61,512 nucleotides of DNA from Pseudomonadota bacterium (lineage in GTDB: Bacteria; Desulfobacterota; Desulfobulbia; Desulfobulbales; JAHJIY01), in NCBI GenBank assembly GCA_018823175.1, contig JAHJIY010000073.1, positions 1 to 61,512 of the forward strand, read 5' to 3'. Below the pieces are notes generated by a model. The model had not been told where the DNA came from, did not search any database, and saw nothing but the letters and a program-made list of their open reading frames with translations. Positions 52,861 to 60,974 of the stretch are shown here, piece after piece. The first letter of the stretch is position 1. Every line of letters begins with the position of its first letter. Both the position numbers and the translations under genes were made by a program.

Positions 52861-54852
52861 TCAGTTCTCCCAGAAATAGCCGGTCTTGAAGGTGGTCAGC
52901 TCCTGCCGCTGGTCAAAGGCAAGACAACCGGCACCGCTCAGGTGCGGCTTCAGGCTCCGGTAGTAGTTCGTGTCGATCTCGGTATCGGTGGAAAGGATCA
53001 CCACCTGCTCCCCGGCGTTGGGAAAGTAGTTGTTGACGATGTTGTCCCGGTGGGTGCTGTCCAGGCGCGAGAGCGGGGTATCGATGATGATCGGCAGCTT
53101 GAGCTGACTGGTCTGCGCCAGCCCCCACAGCAGCGACACCGCAAACACCTCTTTTTCACCCGCCGACAGGCCCGATTTCTTGATCTCGTGGCCATTGCGG
53201 TCGCGGATAGTCACCTCGTAGGTCTTGTCGTCGATGGTCAGGTCCTTGATCAAACCGCTGCGGCTGGAGAGCAGGCGGTACATCTCGAAGGTCTTTTCCT
53301 GGAGCAGATGCACCTTGTTCTTGCGCAGGCGAACCATGAACTGATTGAGCACGCTGGCGATGACGTCGCACTCCTCGATAAACTCCGCCTTCTCCTTGGA
53401 GACGTTGTGCTTCTCGTAGAGCTTTTCGATCTCCATCTCGATCTCGCCGATGCGTTTTGTAAGCGACAGGATTTCTTCTTCCAGCAGCCGCAGTTGTTCC
53501 GTCTTGCGGCCGATCTGGGTCGAGCAACCTTCTATCTCGGCCTGGAGCTGATCGAACAGCTCCCGCTCCGATTCGGTCATGCCGCCCAGACTGGAGAGGC
53601 CGGTCAGTGCTCGCACCTGAGCGTCCAGCTCGCGTTTTTCCTCCAGCAGCGGCTGGATCAGGAACACCTCGCTTCGCTCCAGGTTCTCCATCTGGTTCAG
53701 CACCCGCGCCACGTCCCGGTCGGAGAGATCAAGCACCTTGATCACATCGCCCCGGCCGTCACCTTCCTTGAGCAGGCGGACGATGCGCCGCTCCAGTTCG
53801 GTCATCCTTTCGGCGGAGAGCTTTTCCCGGTAGATCGGCTCCGGTTCCTCGACCACCCGCACCAGCCGTTTGGCCAGCTCGGCGGCGTGCTCCTTGATGG
53901 CCGCGCCAATGGCAGAGTCGCGCTCCTGGTCGATCTGCCGGCGGATGCCATCGAACAGTTTTCCCGCCAGGGCAAAGGGCAGCGCCTTTTCGCACAGGTT
54001 GCGGATTTCGTTCTCCACCTGGGTCAGGCGGTTGGATGCCTGAATGCGCCGCTTCTCCTGCTCGCGCATGGTCTCGCGGCTTTCCGGCTCGGTATGAAAG
54101 GTCGCCTCGAAGCGCTTCTTGGCGTCCGCCAGTTGCTCACGGAACCCGGTCAGTTCCTCCTGCAAGCCGGTGCGTTCCTGCTGCTTGCGGCCGAGTTTGC
54201 TCTTCTCCTTTTTCAGCTCGCTCTGCTTGAACTCCAGGTCCTCGTCGGAGATCTCCACAAACCCCTTGCGCTCCTCCTGCTTGATGTAGGCCAGGTCCGA
54301 GGCCAGTCGGTTGATGTTCTGAATGCCCAGCGCCGCCTCCAGCGAGGACTTCAGGCGCACCTCGGAATGATCGTCGGCGGCGATCTCCTGAATCTTTTCG
54401 CCGTCGAAAAAAAAGAACTGAGTGATGCCGGGCGGAATGGCGGCACGGATGAAATCCTGCCAGATCTCCTGATTCTGCACCGAGACCCGCTTGCCGTCGC
54501 GCACCACCACCAGCCGCTCGCTCAGGTCGCGGGGCTTGGGTTCCGCCACCGCGCCCGCGCTCCAGGAGCGTTTGACGATCAGCTCCGCGCCGTCGTCCAT
54601 CTCCATGACCAGCTCGAACACCACGTTGGCGTTGCCCTTGGCCTTCTCGCGGCGGTTGATGTTGCGGTAGATCTCGTCCGCTTTGGCCCCGTAGAGACAA
54701 TAGTTGATCGCCTCCATGATCGAGGTCTTGCCCGCGCCGTTCATGCCGCCGATCAAAAAGATACTGCGCCCGTCCGCCGCCATGGGAAAGGCTATCTCGG
54801 TGGCAAACTGGAACGACTTGTAGTTCTCGATGGTCAGTTTGATGAATTTCAT
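52861..54852 (-). CDS. dndD: DndD-like SMC/Rad50-type ATPase
   Basis: A 663-residue protein with the DndD layout. N-terminal FIKLTIENYKSFQ and Walker A GGMNGAGKTSIMEAINYCLY, then ITQFFFFDGEKIQEIA. A long coiled coil spans residues about 190-520 (LEFKQSELKKEKSKLGRKQQ). The C-terminal ABC signature is KSGLSAGEKEVFAVSLLWGL, with Walker B LPIIIDTPLSRLDSTHR. DndD supplies ATPase activity in phosphorothioate systems. No cysteine desulfurase or PAPS-reductase-like (DndC) gene is visible here, so it may serve a different, sulfur-free job with the methylase genes upstream. It is 67 bp downstream of the winged-helix gene. Confidence 0.85.
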   Translation of the reverse strand: MKFIKLTIENYKSFQFATEIAFPMAADGRSIFLIGGMNGAGKTSIMEAINYCLYGAKADEIYRNINRREKAKGNANVVFELVMEMDDGAELIVKRSWSAGAVAEPKPRDLSERLVVVRDGKRVSVQNQEIWQDFIRAAIPPGITQFFFFDGEKIQEIAADDHSEVRLKSSLEAALGIQNINRLASDLAYIKQEERKGFVEISDEDLEFKQSELKKEKSKLGRKQQERTGLQEELTGFREQLADAKKRFEATFHTEPESRETMREQEKRRIQASNRLTQVENEIRNLCEKALPFALAGKLFDGIRRQIDQERDSAIGAAIKEHAAELAKRLVRVVEEPEPIYREKLSAERMTELERRIVRLLKEGDGRGDVIKVLDLSDRDVARVLNQMENLERSEVFLIQPLLEEKRELDAQVRALTGLSSLGGMTESERELFDQLQAEIEGCSTQIGRKTEQLRLLEEEILSLTKRIGEIEMEIEKLYEKHNVSKEKAEFIEECDVIASVLNQFMVRLRKNKVHLLQEKTFEMYRLLSSRSGLIKDLTIDDKTYEVTIRDRNGHEIKKSGLSAGEKEVFAVSLLWGLAQTSQLKLPIIIDTPLSRLDSTHRDNIVNNYFPNAGEQVVILSTDTEIDTNYYRSLKPHLSGAGCLAFDQRQELTTFKTGYFWEN

Positions 54853-54919
54853 GACAGTCCCTGTATGTCACCCTGACGGGCGCACTGCGTGCGTGCAAAT
54901 TTTCTGTCCTGCAAATTTG

Positions 54920-55558
54920 TCATCGGTGGTCCTCACTCAGTTCCCATATGCCGCGAGGGGAATCCGCTTTCAAAATCCCATCGTTCTTCATGGCATTTCG
55001 CTCCCAACAGGCGTTGTTCTGCCAGGCGTGGTCATTGGTCGCCTCGCGCCATTCCAGATCGCCGGGCAGGAGCTTACCGTGGAGTTTGCCTTCTATATAC
55101 TTCAGCACGTCATTCTTGGGCGCGGAGCCGCCGAGATGCCGGAGCGCTTCAACAATCAACCGGCGTAAAATTGTTTTGTCGGTCTTGGGAGATTTCGAAC
55201 GTTTGGCGCGGGGCTTCTTGGCGGGCGTAGCTTCGGGTGTGCGGCCGATCCGGTCCTTGAGTTCTTTCAGCAGCTCTTCCAGTTCATCGGCCAGATGATT
55301 CAGGGTCTGAGTGGCTTCGGCGCTCACGCCCAGGGCGGCCGCCAGCCTGGTCTTCTCACCCCGCAACGCATCCGGCACCGGCACCCCCAGCTTGTCGAGC
55401 TTGTCGATGGCGCGGGCGATCTCCCTGAGCTGCGCCTCCATGGCGGCGGTCTCGCCGTTGTCGCTCCCACCGTCCAGCCGCTCGATCACCTCCCGGCACA
55501 ACTCCACCAGCAGGCTCGGGTCCTTCACATAACGCTCGACCTCGCCAACGTGGCTCAT
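54920..55558 (-). CDS. Coiled-coil and Mrr_N-like winged-helix protein
   Basis: A 212-residue protein. The N-terminal 105 residues are helical, with a coiled-coil-like stretch (ETAAMEAQLREIARAIDKLD, NHLADELEELLKELKDRIG). A basic linker (KKPRAKRSKSPK) leads to a C-terminal winged-helix-like domain: LRRLIVEALRHLGGSAPKND, then ACWERNAMKNDGILKADSPR and GIWELSE, the pattern of the N-terminal domain of Mrr-type restriction proteins. It probably binds DNA or bridges subunits. Overlaps the 61-residue gene by 4 bp. I know no named family; the Mrr_N comparison is by eye. Confidence 0.6.
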   Translation of the reverse strand: MSHVGEVERYVKDPSLLVELCREVIERLDGGSDNGETAAMEAQLREIARAIDKLDKLGVPVPDALRGEKTRLAAALGVSAEATQTLNHLADELEELLKELKDRIGRTPEATPAKKPRAKRSKSPKTDKTILRRLIVEALRHLGGSAPKNDVLKYIEGKLHGKLLPGDLEWREATNDHAWQNNACWERNAMKNDGILKADSPRGIWELSEDHR

Positions 55559-55740
55559 GATGACGCGCCTCCCGGTTTCGATTTCAGGATCTCACGCAGG
55601 GCATCATAGACCCCGGTGCGGCGCTCCTTGAATTCGTAGTCGCGCACCGTGTCGAGCAGCTTCAATACCTTGTCGGCGCTCACGCCGTGCTGCTGGCACA
55701 GCTCCTCCAACAGCCGCTTATCCTCGCTGGTCAGATTCAT
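55555..55740 (-). CDS. Small protein of the modification operon (61 aa)
   Basis: A 61-residue soluble protein (MNLTSEDKRLLEELCQQHGV, then SADKVLKLLDTVRDYEFKER) with a perfect AGGAGG ribosome site 5 bp before ATG 55740. It looks like a helical bundle. It overlaps the winged-helix gene by 4 bp, so both are made together. Small proteins of this size sit beside DndD-like genes in other modification-defence operons as far as I recall, but I cannot name the family with certainty. Confidence 0.65.
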   Translation of the reverse strand: MNLTSEDKRLLEELCQQHGVSADKVLKLLDTVRDYEFKERRTGVYDALREILKSKPGGASS

Positions 55741-55837
55741 GCTTCCTCCTGGGGCTTGAAGCTTTCGTCAGATATTCGAAAATTTCGAACAACTGAATCC
55801 ACCCGCCTTTGGGAAAGGTTCGTTGACAGATGAGCAC

Positions 55838-56878
55838 TCATTCCGGAATGTCCTTCAATTCGTTTTCGATCTGCTCGATACTGGGCAGGTTGGTCTGCAA
55901 CGGTTCCGGCAGCGATTCCAGCAGCTTGTATTCGGCAATCCCCATGGGCTGGCTCTTGTCGCCCAGGGCGTACTCCGCCACCACCTTGTTCTTGCTCTTG
56001 CACAGCAGCAGGCCGATGGTCGGGTTGTCCTGCTCGGCCTTGACCTGCCGGTCCACAGCGGTGAGGTAGAAACCCAACTGGCCCAGGTGTTCCGGCTTGA
56101 ACTTGCCCGCTTTCAATTCGATCACCACATAGCAGCGCAGCTTGAGGTGATAAAAGAGCAGGTCGATGAAAAACTCCTCGCCGCCCACATCGAGCAACAC
56201 CTGACGGCCGACAAAGGCGAAACCCGCGCCCAGCTCCAGCAAAAACCGGGTGACATGCTGTACCAGCGCCGACTCGATTTCGCGCTCCTGCGCCTCATCG
56301 GTCAGGCCGAGGAAGTCGAAGCGGTAAGGATCTTTGATGGATTCGCGGGCCAGGTCGGACTGGGGTTTGGGCAGGCGCTGTTCAAAATTGGTGACCGCCT
56401 TGCCCTGGCGCTTCAGCAGACGGGTTTCGATCTGCATCACCAGCACATTGCGTGACCAAGCGTGTTCAACCGCCTTGGCGAGATACCAGTCGCGCTCCTC
56501 ACGGGTCGCCAGTTTGTCAATCAGGGTGCAGAGATGGAACCACGGCAATTGTGCAGCAGCCTGCTGCACAAATTCAGGCTCTGGCCAAGCCTCGGCCACG
56601 GCACGCATGTATTTGAGATTGCGCGGCGCAAAGCCTTTCATGTCCGGAAAGGCTTTGCGCAGGTCGTGAGCCAGCCGGTCGATGACCTTGGCCCCCCAGC
56701 CCTGGCTTGCCTGCCGGGCCAGAATATCGCGACCGATCTGCCAATAGAGCAGCACCAGTTCGCGGTTGACCGCCAGCGTCGCCCGCTGCTGGGCGCTGTG
56801 GATGCGAGTTTTTAAATCCGCCAGCCAGTCGGCGTACCCGTCCGGAGGCGTGGTCAGGGAGATGGGTTTATCGCTCAT
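55838..56878 (-). CDS. DUF1016/YhcG-type PD-(D/E)XK nuclease
   Basis: A 346-residue protein. N-terminal DUF1016_N: HSAQQRATLAVNRELVLLYW, QIGRDILARQ, then FAPRNLKYMRAVAEAWP. C-terminal nuclease domain: FIDLLFYHLKLRCYVVIELK (D-x(n)-E-x-K), LGQLGFYLTAVDRQVK and PTIGLLLCKSKNKVVAEYAL. YhcG-type proteins are often found in type I restriction operons, commonly between the specificity and other subunits. It overlaps HsdS by 4 bp (ATGA). It may degrade DNA in cooperation with the methylase unit. Confidence 0.9.
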   Translation of the reverse strand: MSDKPISLTTPPDGYADWLADLKTRIHSAQQRATLAVNRELVLLYWQIGRDILARQASQGWGAKVIDRLAHDLRKAFPDMKGFAPRNLKYMRAVAEAWPEPEFVQQAAAQLPWFHLCTLIDKLATREERDWYLAKAVEHAWSRNVLVMQIETRLLKRQGKAVTNFEQRLPKPQSDLARESIKDPYRFDFLGLTDEAQEREIESALVQHVTRFLLELGAGFAFVGRQVLLDVGGEEFFIDLLFYHLKLRCYVVIELKAGKFKPEHLGQLGFYLTAVDRQVKAEQDNPTIGLLLCKSKNKVVAEYALGDKSQPMGIAEYKLLESLPEPLQTNLPSIEQIENELKDIPE

Positions 56879-58254
56879 GCCCGCACCGCCTCTTCGATGA
56901 GTTGCTCGACGCGGGATTTGGCCTGGTCGAGGAGTTGTGCGGATTCCCGCTGTTTCGTCAGGCTTTCCCGAACCAGATTGCCGATCTCTTGTTGTTTATC
57001 CGGGGGCAGCAGCGGAACCATGAACTTGTCGATGTCCGCCGGGTACAGCTCGGCCTGAGCGCTCCCTCTGGCGTGTTTCTGGGTCTGGAACTGGCCGATG
57101 ATGGACTGAAACACCATGGCCATGTAGGCATGGTCGATATCGGGCGACAACCGCAGAATGTTGACATGATTGCTGGCAAAGGCCGGAGCCTCGTCGAGAT
57201 AAACGTTGGTCCGGCCGATGTAAGCGCCGGTGGTGTAAATCAGCAGGTCATCGGGTTGGATGTGCGCTTCGGGCGATGCGTTGAAGATGTGCTCGTTGGT
57301 TTTTTGCAAGCCGTCGTAGTTGATGTGTTTTGGCCCAAGGTGCTGGCTGTTGACCACGGCATGGCTGCCGCCATCGACATAAACCGGCTGAATGCCGCGC
57401 CGGTTATAGCGGCGAATGTCACGAATTCGTCCGGTCGGAAACTTGGCGAGGTGTTCAAGAAGCCGGGTAAAGCGGGGTTGGTAGTGCTGGGCATCGGTCC
57501 GGTGCGACAACTCCAGCTCACTAAACCGCGCCGTGTAGCCCACGGGTTTGTCAAAACGCAGCTTATCCAGCCCCAGCTCGGATTCGAGGAGTTGTTGGGC
57601 TTGGGTGTAAGCATCCTTACTTTCACTTAGGCATTGGTAATACTTCCGCACAATATCGCCGACTTGGTTTTGCACGGTAATTGGCGGCGTAAAAACCTTT
57701 ACTTTGCGGGTTCGATCTAGGGTCAGCTGATATTGAATCGTTAACTCACGCTCTCGCATTAGCTGGTCGAATCCATATCGAGAACGCAAAAATGCAATTA
57801 AATAATGGGGGTCAACGAGTTCCGTATTGATGCTGCTCATCCCAAGAACGGTTCGCGTCATTGCCGCATCTTCCATGTCAGTCGAAAGAAGAGAGGCAAA
57901 GCAAGGGGAGCCGACTTTGCTAATTACAATATCTCCGGCTTTCAAATGACGAATTGTCGAATAAGCATCTGCAAATTCCATTGGAATTCTCGCGAAGGGC
58001 TGATCATTCGAAATAATCGGATACTCGACAATATCGACACATCGGAGAAACGGCCTTCCCTCTTCATTGTAAAGGTGTGTAGCTGCTGGATAAAACGCAC
58101 TGCAACTAAAATGACCAAGCTTTCGAAGCGGGGCCGTTGGCACGGCAAGCAAATCGGCTTCAACAGCAGTGTGATTCGGCAAGTAATATTCCGGGTCGGA
58201 ACGACCATGACTATATAAATCACTGGTCATTGCGGTCATTATCGTTGCCATCAC
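56875..58254 (-). CDS. hsdS: Type I restriction specificity subunit (HsdS)
   Basis: A 459-residue protein with two target-recognition halves separated and ended by helical conserved regions: LDRTRKVKVFTPPITVQNQV then GDIVRKYYQCLSESKDAYTQ, and DIDKFMVPLLPPDKQQEIGN then LVRESLTKQRESAQLLDQAK. This is the normal HsdS layout, with two DNA-contact domains that together define a bipartite target; the target itself cannot be told from the sequence. The start overlaps HsdM by 4 bp. Confidence 0.92.
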   Translation of the reverse strand: MMATIMTAMTSDLYSHGRSDPEYYLPNHTAVEADLLAVPTAPLRKLGHFSCSAFYPAATHLYNEEGRPFLRCVDIVEYPIISNDQPFARIPMEFADAYSTIRHLKAGDIVISKVGSPCFASLLSTDMEDAAMTRTVLGMSSINTELVDPHYLIAFLRSRYGFDQLMRERELTIQYQLTLDRTRKVKVFTPPITVQNQVGDIVRKYYQCLSESKDAYTQAQQLLESELGLDKLRFDKPVGYTARFSELELSHRTDAQHYQPRFTRLLEHLAKFPTGRIRDIRRYNRRGIQPVYVDGGSHAVVNSQHLGPKHINYDGLQKTNEHIFNASPEAHIQPDDLLIYTTGAYIGRTNVYLDEAPAFASNHVNILRLSPDIDHAYMAMVFQSIIGQFQTQKHARGSAQAELYPADIDKFMVPLLPPDKQQEIGNLVRESLTKQRESAQLLDQAKSRVEQLIEEAVRA

Positions 58255-60974
58255 GCAGCCCCCCAGAAATCAAACCCCTCAGCTTGGGCAAAGCGCACAA
58301 AGGCCTCGGCCACGCAGAGCTGGTCGTCGGCAATGGCGGCGGCATCAGCAAGTTCGTCGGCGGTCAGGTCGTAGTTGACCAGGTCCTGGTCGATCTTGGG
58401 CTGGCCGCTTAGGTCTTCCACCAGGTGGCCGTCGGCATCGAGCACATATTCGTAATCGCCGGAGTTATTCTTGCCGCCGCGCTCGCTCACCGCCATGAAA
58501 ATTGGGTAGTCGAGCCGTTTCGCCACCTCGGCGGCGATCCAGCGCTCCTTCAAGGTGCCGATCAGGTCGCTATCCTCCAGGATCAGCTCCAGCTTGCCCC
58601 GGTTAGTGAGCAGCTTCAGGTCGCGCTCGGCAGTAGGGATCTCCTTTTCCAGCCGCTTGATCTCGGCCTTGTAGCGCTTGGCCTTTTCCTTCTGGTTTTG
58701 CTTGAGTGTCTTGGTGTCAACCTTGTAGGTGGCCTTCATTTCCCGTATCTGCAAACGCAAGCCACCTTGGTCGCCAGACCAAGAGGAGGTCAGGGCCTCC
58801 AGCTCCTGCTCCTGTTGCTGCACAATCGCCTCCACATCGCTGTCGAGGTCGGTAAGCGTCTGCTTCACCCGCAGCAGTTCGGCCCTCAGGTTGTCCACCT
58901 TCTCCTCGGCCTGGGCGATGCGGTCCTCATCCGAGGGCGGCTCGGCGGCCTCAGCATCGCCGTTTTCGCCGTTGCCGTTGTCATCGACGGGCTCTTCCGC
59001 CTCCGGTTCGCTGAAGGTCTCGGCGATGAGATCGGCCACCGCTTCGGGGATGGCTTCTTCCGCTACATCGCCCTCGTGCCCAGCAAGCAGGGCCTGAATC
59101 TCCGCATCATAAGCCGGGCAGTCCTTGGCCACCTCGTCATGGACGCGGGCGATATCGGCCAGTTGCTGTTCGGTGTACTTCTGAACGAACAGCACCGAAG
59201 TCTTGGTGCCGGTATGGGGCTTGAAGGTGTTGGGGTGCAGACCGACCACCGCCAGCAGCCGCGCCTTTTTCAGAATCCATTCGCGGATAAAGGCCAGCGA
59301 CGAGTTGTTGAACTTGCCCTGTGGCAACACGATGGCGGCCCGGCCGCCGGGGCGCAGCATCTTGAGGATGCGCTCGATAAAGAGCACGTCGCGCTCTTCC
59401 TTGGGGGCCTTGTCGCTTCCTGCGCGTTTCAGGGCCGGTTTGGCCAGGTCATAGTGGACCAGCATCTTGCGGTCCTTCATCTCCCCGGCAAAGGGCGGAT
59501 TGGCAAGGATGACGTCGAACTTCAGTTCGTCGAAATACTCCCAGGCCTTGTCTTCGTCCTTGAGGCTTTCCTGTTCCGGGACCTTCCTGGCGGTCAGCTT
59601 GGCCTGCCGCAATCCCTGCATCAGCGCCTGGCCGGAGGCGTTCTCGAACCAGGTGCGCGGGTCGAGGCTGCTGACATCGGGGCCAAAGATGTTGGTGTGG
59701 CCGTCCCCGGCAATCAGCATCAGGGCGCGGGAGGTCTTGGCGGCCCGGGCCTCGAAATCGACGCCCCAGAGGTACTTGGCGGCGTAATCGTGCTTTCGAT
59801 CCTTCCGGTCGCGGTTATCGTTGACCGGGTAGCACCACTCCATGGCGTGCAGCAGGAAGCCGCCGGAGCCGCAGGAGGGGTCCATGACGTACTCCTTCTG
59901 GGTCGGGTTGAGCATGCGCACGCACATTTCCACCACATGGCGCGGGGTGAAGAACTGGCCTTTCTTCTTTTTGGCCTCGGTGGGCAGCAGGTATTCGAAG
60001 GCGTCGTCCATGATGCGCAGGTTGGAGCCCATGAGGCGCACACCCTCGATGGGGCCGACGCAGACTTGCAGGTGGCGCTTGGCCAGCTCGATATCCTCGT
60101 TCTCTTTGAAGATGCCGGGCCACTCTTCGCAGGCCTTCTTGAACAGGCCGTTGATGCGATCAAAGGTTATGTCGGGGTCCAGCGCTTTGCCAAACTCGAC
60201 GGTCTTGTCCTTGCGGTTTTCCAGCGCCTCTTTCTCGTCCCAGATCTTGGCAAAGATCAGCTTGAAGATCTCATTAAATTCATCCTTGCCGCTGTCGGCC
60301 AGCACCAGCTCTTCCAGGTCCTGGATGATCTTCTTGAAGTTGAAGTCCTTCTTGAGCTGGAGCAGAGTTTTCTTGGCTTCCAGAACGTCCTTTGGCTCCT
60401 GCCCGCGCTTGGGTATGTCGAACAGGGTGTCGTCGAATTCCTTCGGATAGGGCCGGTAGAGAATGATGCTGTCGCTGCCGTTGGACCAGACCGCCACCGG
60501 CGCGCCTTTGGCGTTCATGTAGCTCTTAAGCTGCTCGATGCCGTCCTTGCGCTTGGGTTTCTTGCACTCGACGATGATTTTCGGCGTTTCCTTGGTGTTG
60601 TCGGTGTAGACGATGATGTCCGCCGCCTTGGTACCAACCTCGGTGCCGAACTGCACGCCGGCCTCCAGGTCGATCTCGTCCATCTTGTAGCCGTACTGAT
60701 TGATCAGCTTGTAGACCCAGAGCTGGCGCACGATCTCTTCCGGGTTGGCCTTGCCGTCCTCGACATAGACCTGCACCTCCTCGTTGCCGGAGGAGAAGGG
60801 AATGAAGCTTTTCAGGTAGTACTTGGTTTTGCCCGCATCCCGGCCCGTGGCGGCGGTTTTCGGGTAGATCGTGAGGATGTCGTGAATCGCTTTGCCGAGA
60901 TTTTCAAACTCGGTCAGCTCATATTTGGTGGCCGGATCTTTAAAAATGCGGTTGATAATCTCTTTGGTATTCAT
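58251..60974 (-). CDS. hsdM: HsdM-type N6-adenine methyltransferase with N-terminal HsdR_N-like nuclease domain
   Basis: A 907-residue protein, longer than the usual 500-residue HsdM. Residues about 75-150 look like an HsdR_N PD-(D/E)XK domain: EEIVRQLWVYKLINQYGYKM, then D119 in KAADIIVYTDN and E136-x-K138 in IIVECKKPKRK. Methylase core: GQFFTPRHVVEMCVRML, motif I YVMDPSCGSGGFLLHAM, motif IV FDVILANPPFAG. The last 280 residues are an acidic linker and coiled coil (IAQAEEKVDNLRAELLRVKQ), then a tail. This fuses cutting and methylating activities. It is the first gene of the seven-gene operon; no separate HsdR is present in the window. Confidence 0.88.
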   Translation of the reverse strand: MNTKEIINRIFKDPATKYELTEFENLGKAIHDILTIYPKTAATGRDAGKTKYYLKSFIPFSSGNEEVQVYVEDGKANPEEIVRQLWVYKLINQYGYKMDEIDLEAGVQFGTEVGTKAADIIVYTDNTKETPKIIVECKKPKRKDGIEQLKSYMNAKGAPVAVWSNGSDSIILYRPYPKEFDDTLFDIPKRGQEPKDVLEAKKTLLQLKKDFNFKKIIQDLEELVLADSGKDEFNEIFKLIFAKIWDEKEALENRKDKTVEFGKALDPDITFDRINGLFKKACEEWPGIFKENEDIELAKRHLQVCVGPIEGVRLMGSNLRIMDDAFEYLLPTEAKKKKGQFFTPRHVVEMCVRMLNPTQKEYVMDPSCGSGGFLLHAMEWCYPVNDNRDRKDRKHDYAAKYLWGVDFEARAAKTSRALMLIAGDGHTNIFGPDVSSLDPRTWFENASGQALMQGLRQAKLTARKVPEQESLKDEDKAWEYFDELKFDVILANPPFAGEMKDRKMLVHYDLAKPALKRAGSDKAPKEERDVLFIERILKMLRPGGRAAIVLPQGKFNNSSLAFIREWILKKARLLAVVGLHPNTFKPHTGTKTSVLFVQKYTEQQLADIARVHDEVAKDCPAYDAEIQALLAGHEGDVAEEAIPEAVADLIAETFSEPEAEEPVDDNGNGENGDAEAAEPPSDEDRIAQAEEKVDNLRAELLRVKQTLTDLDSDVEAIVQQQEQELEALTSSWSGDQGGLRLQIREMKATYKVDTKTLKQNQKEKAKRYKAEIKRLEKEIPTAERDLKLLTNRGKLELILEDSDLIGTLKERWIAAEVAKRLDYPIFMAVSERGGKNNSGDYEYVLDADGHLVEDLSGQPKIDQDLVNYDLTADELADAAAIADDQLCVAEAFVRFAQAEGFDFWGAA

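Noticed and set aside
52645..54876. Long plus-strand frame opposite the DndD-like gene
   Set aside because: Leu/Gln/Val-rich translation typical of the complement of a coiled-coil gene; the minus frame has Walker A, signature and Walker B motifs.
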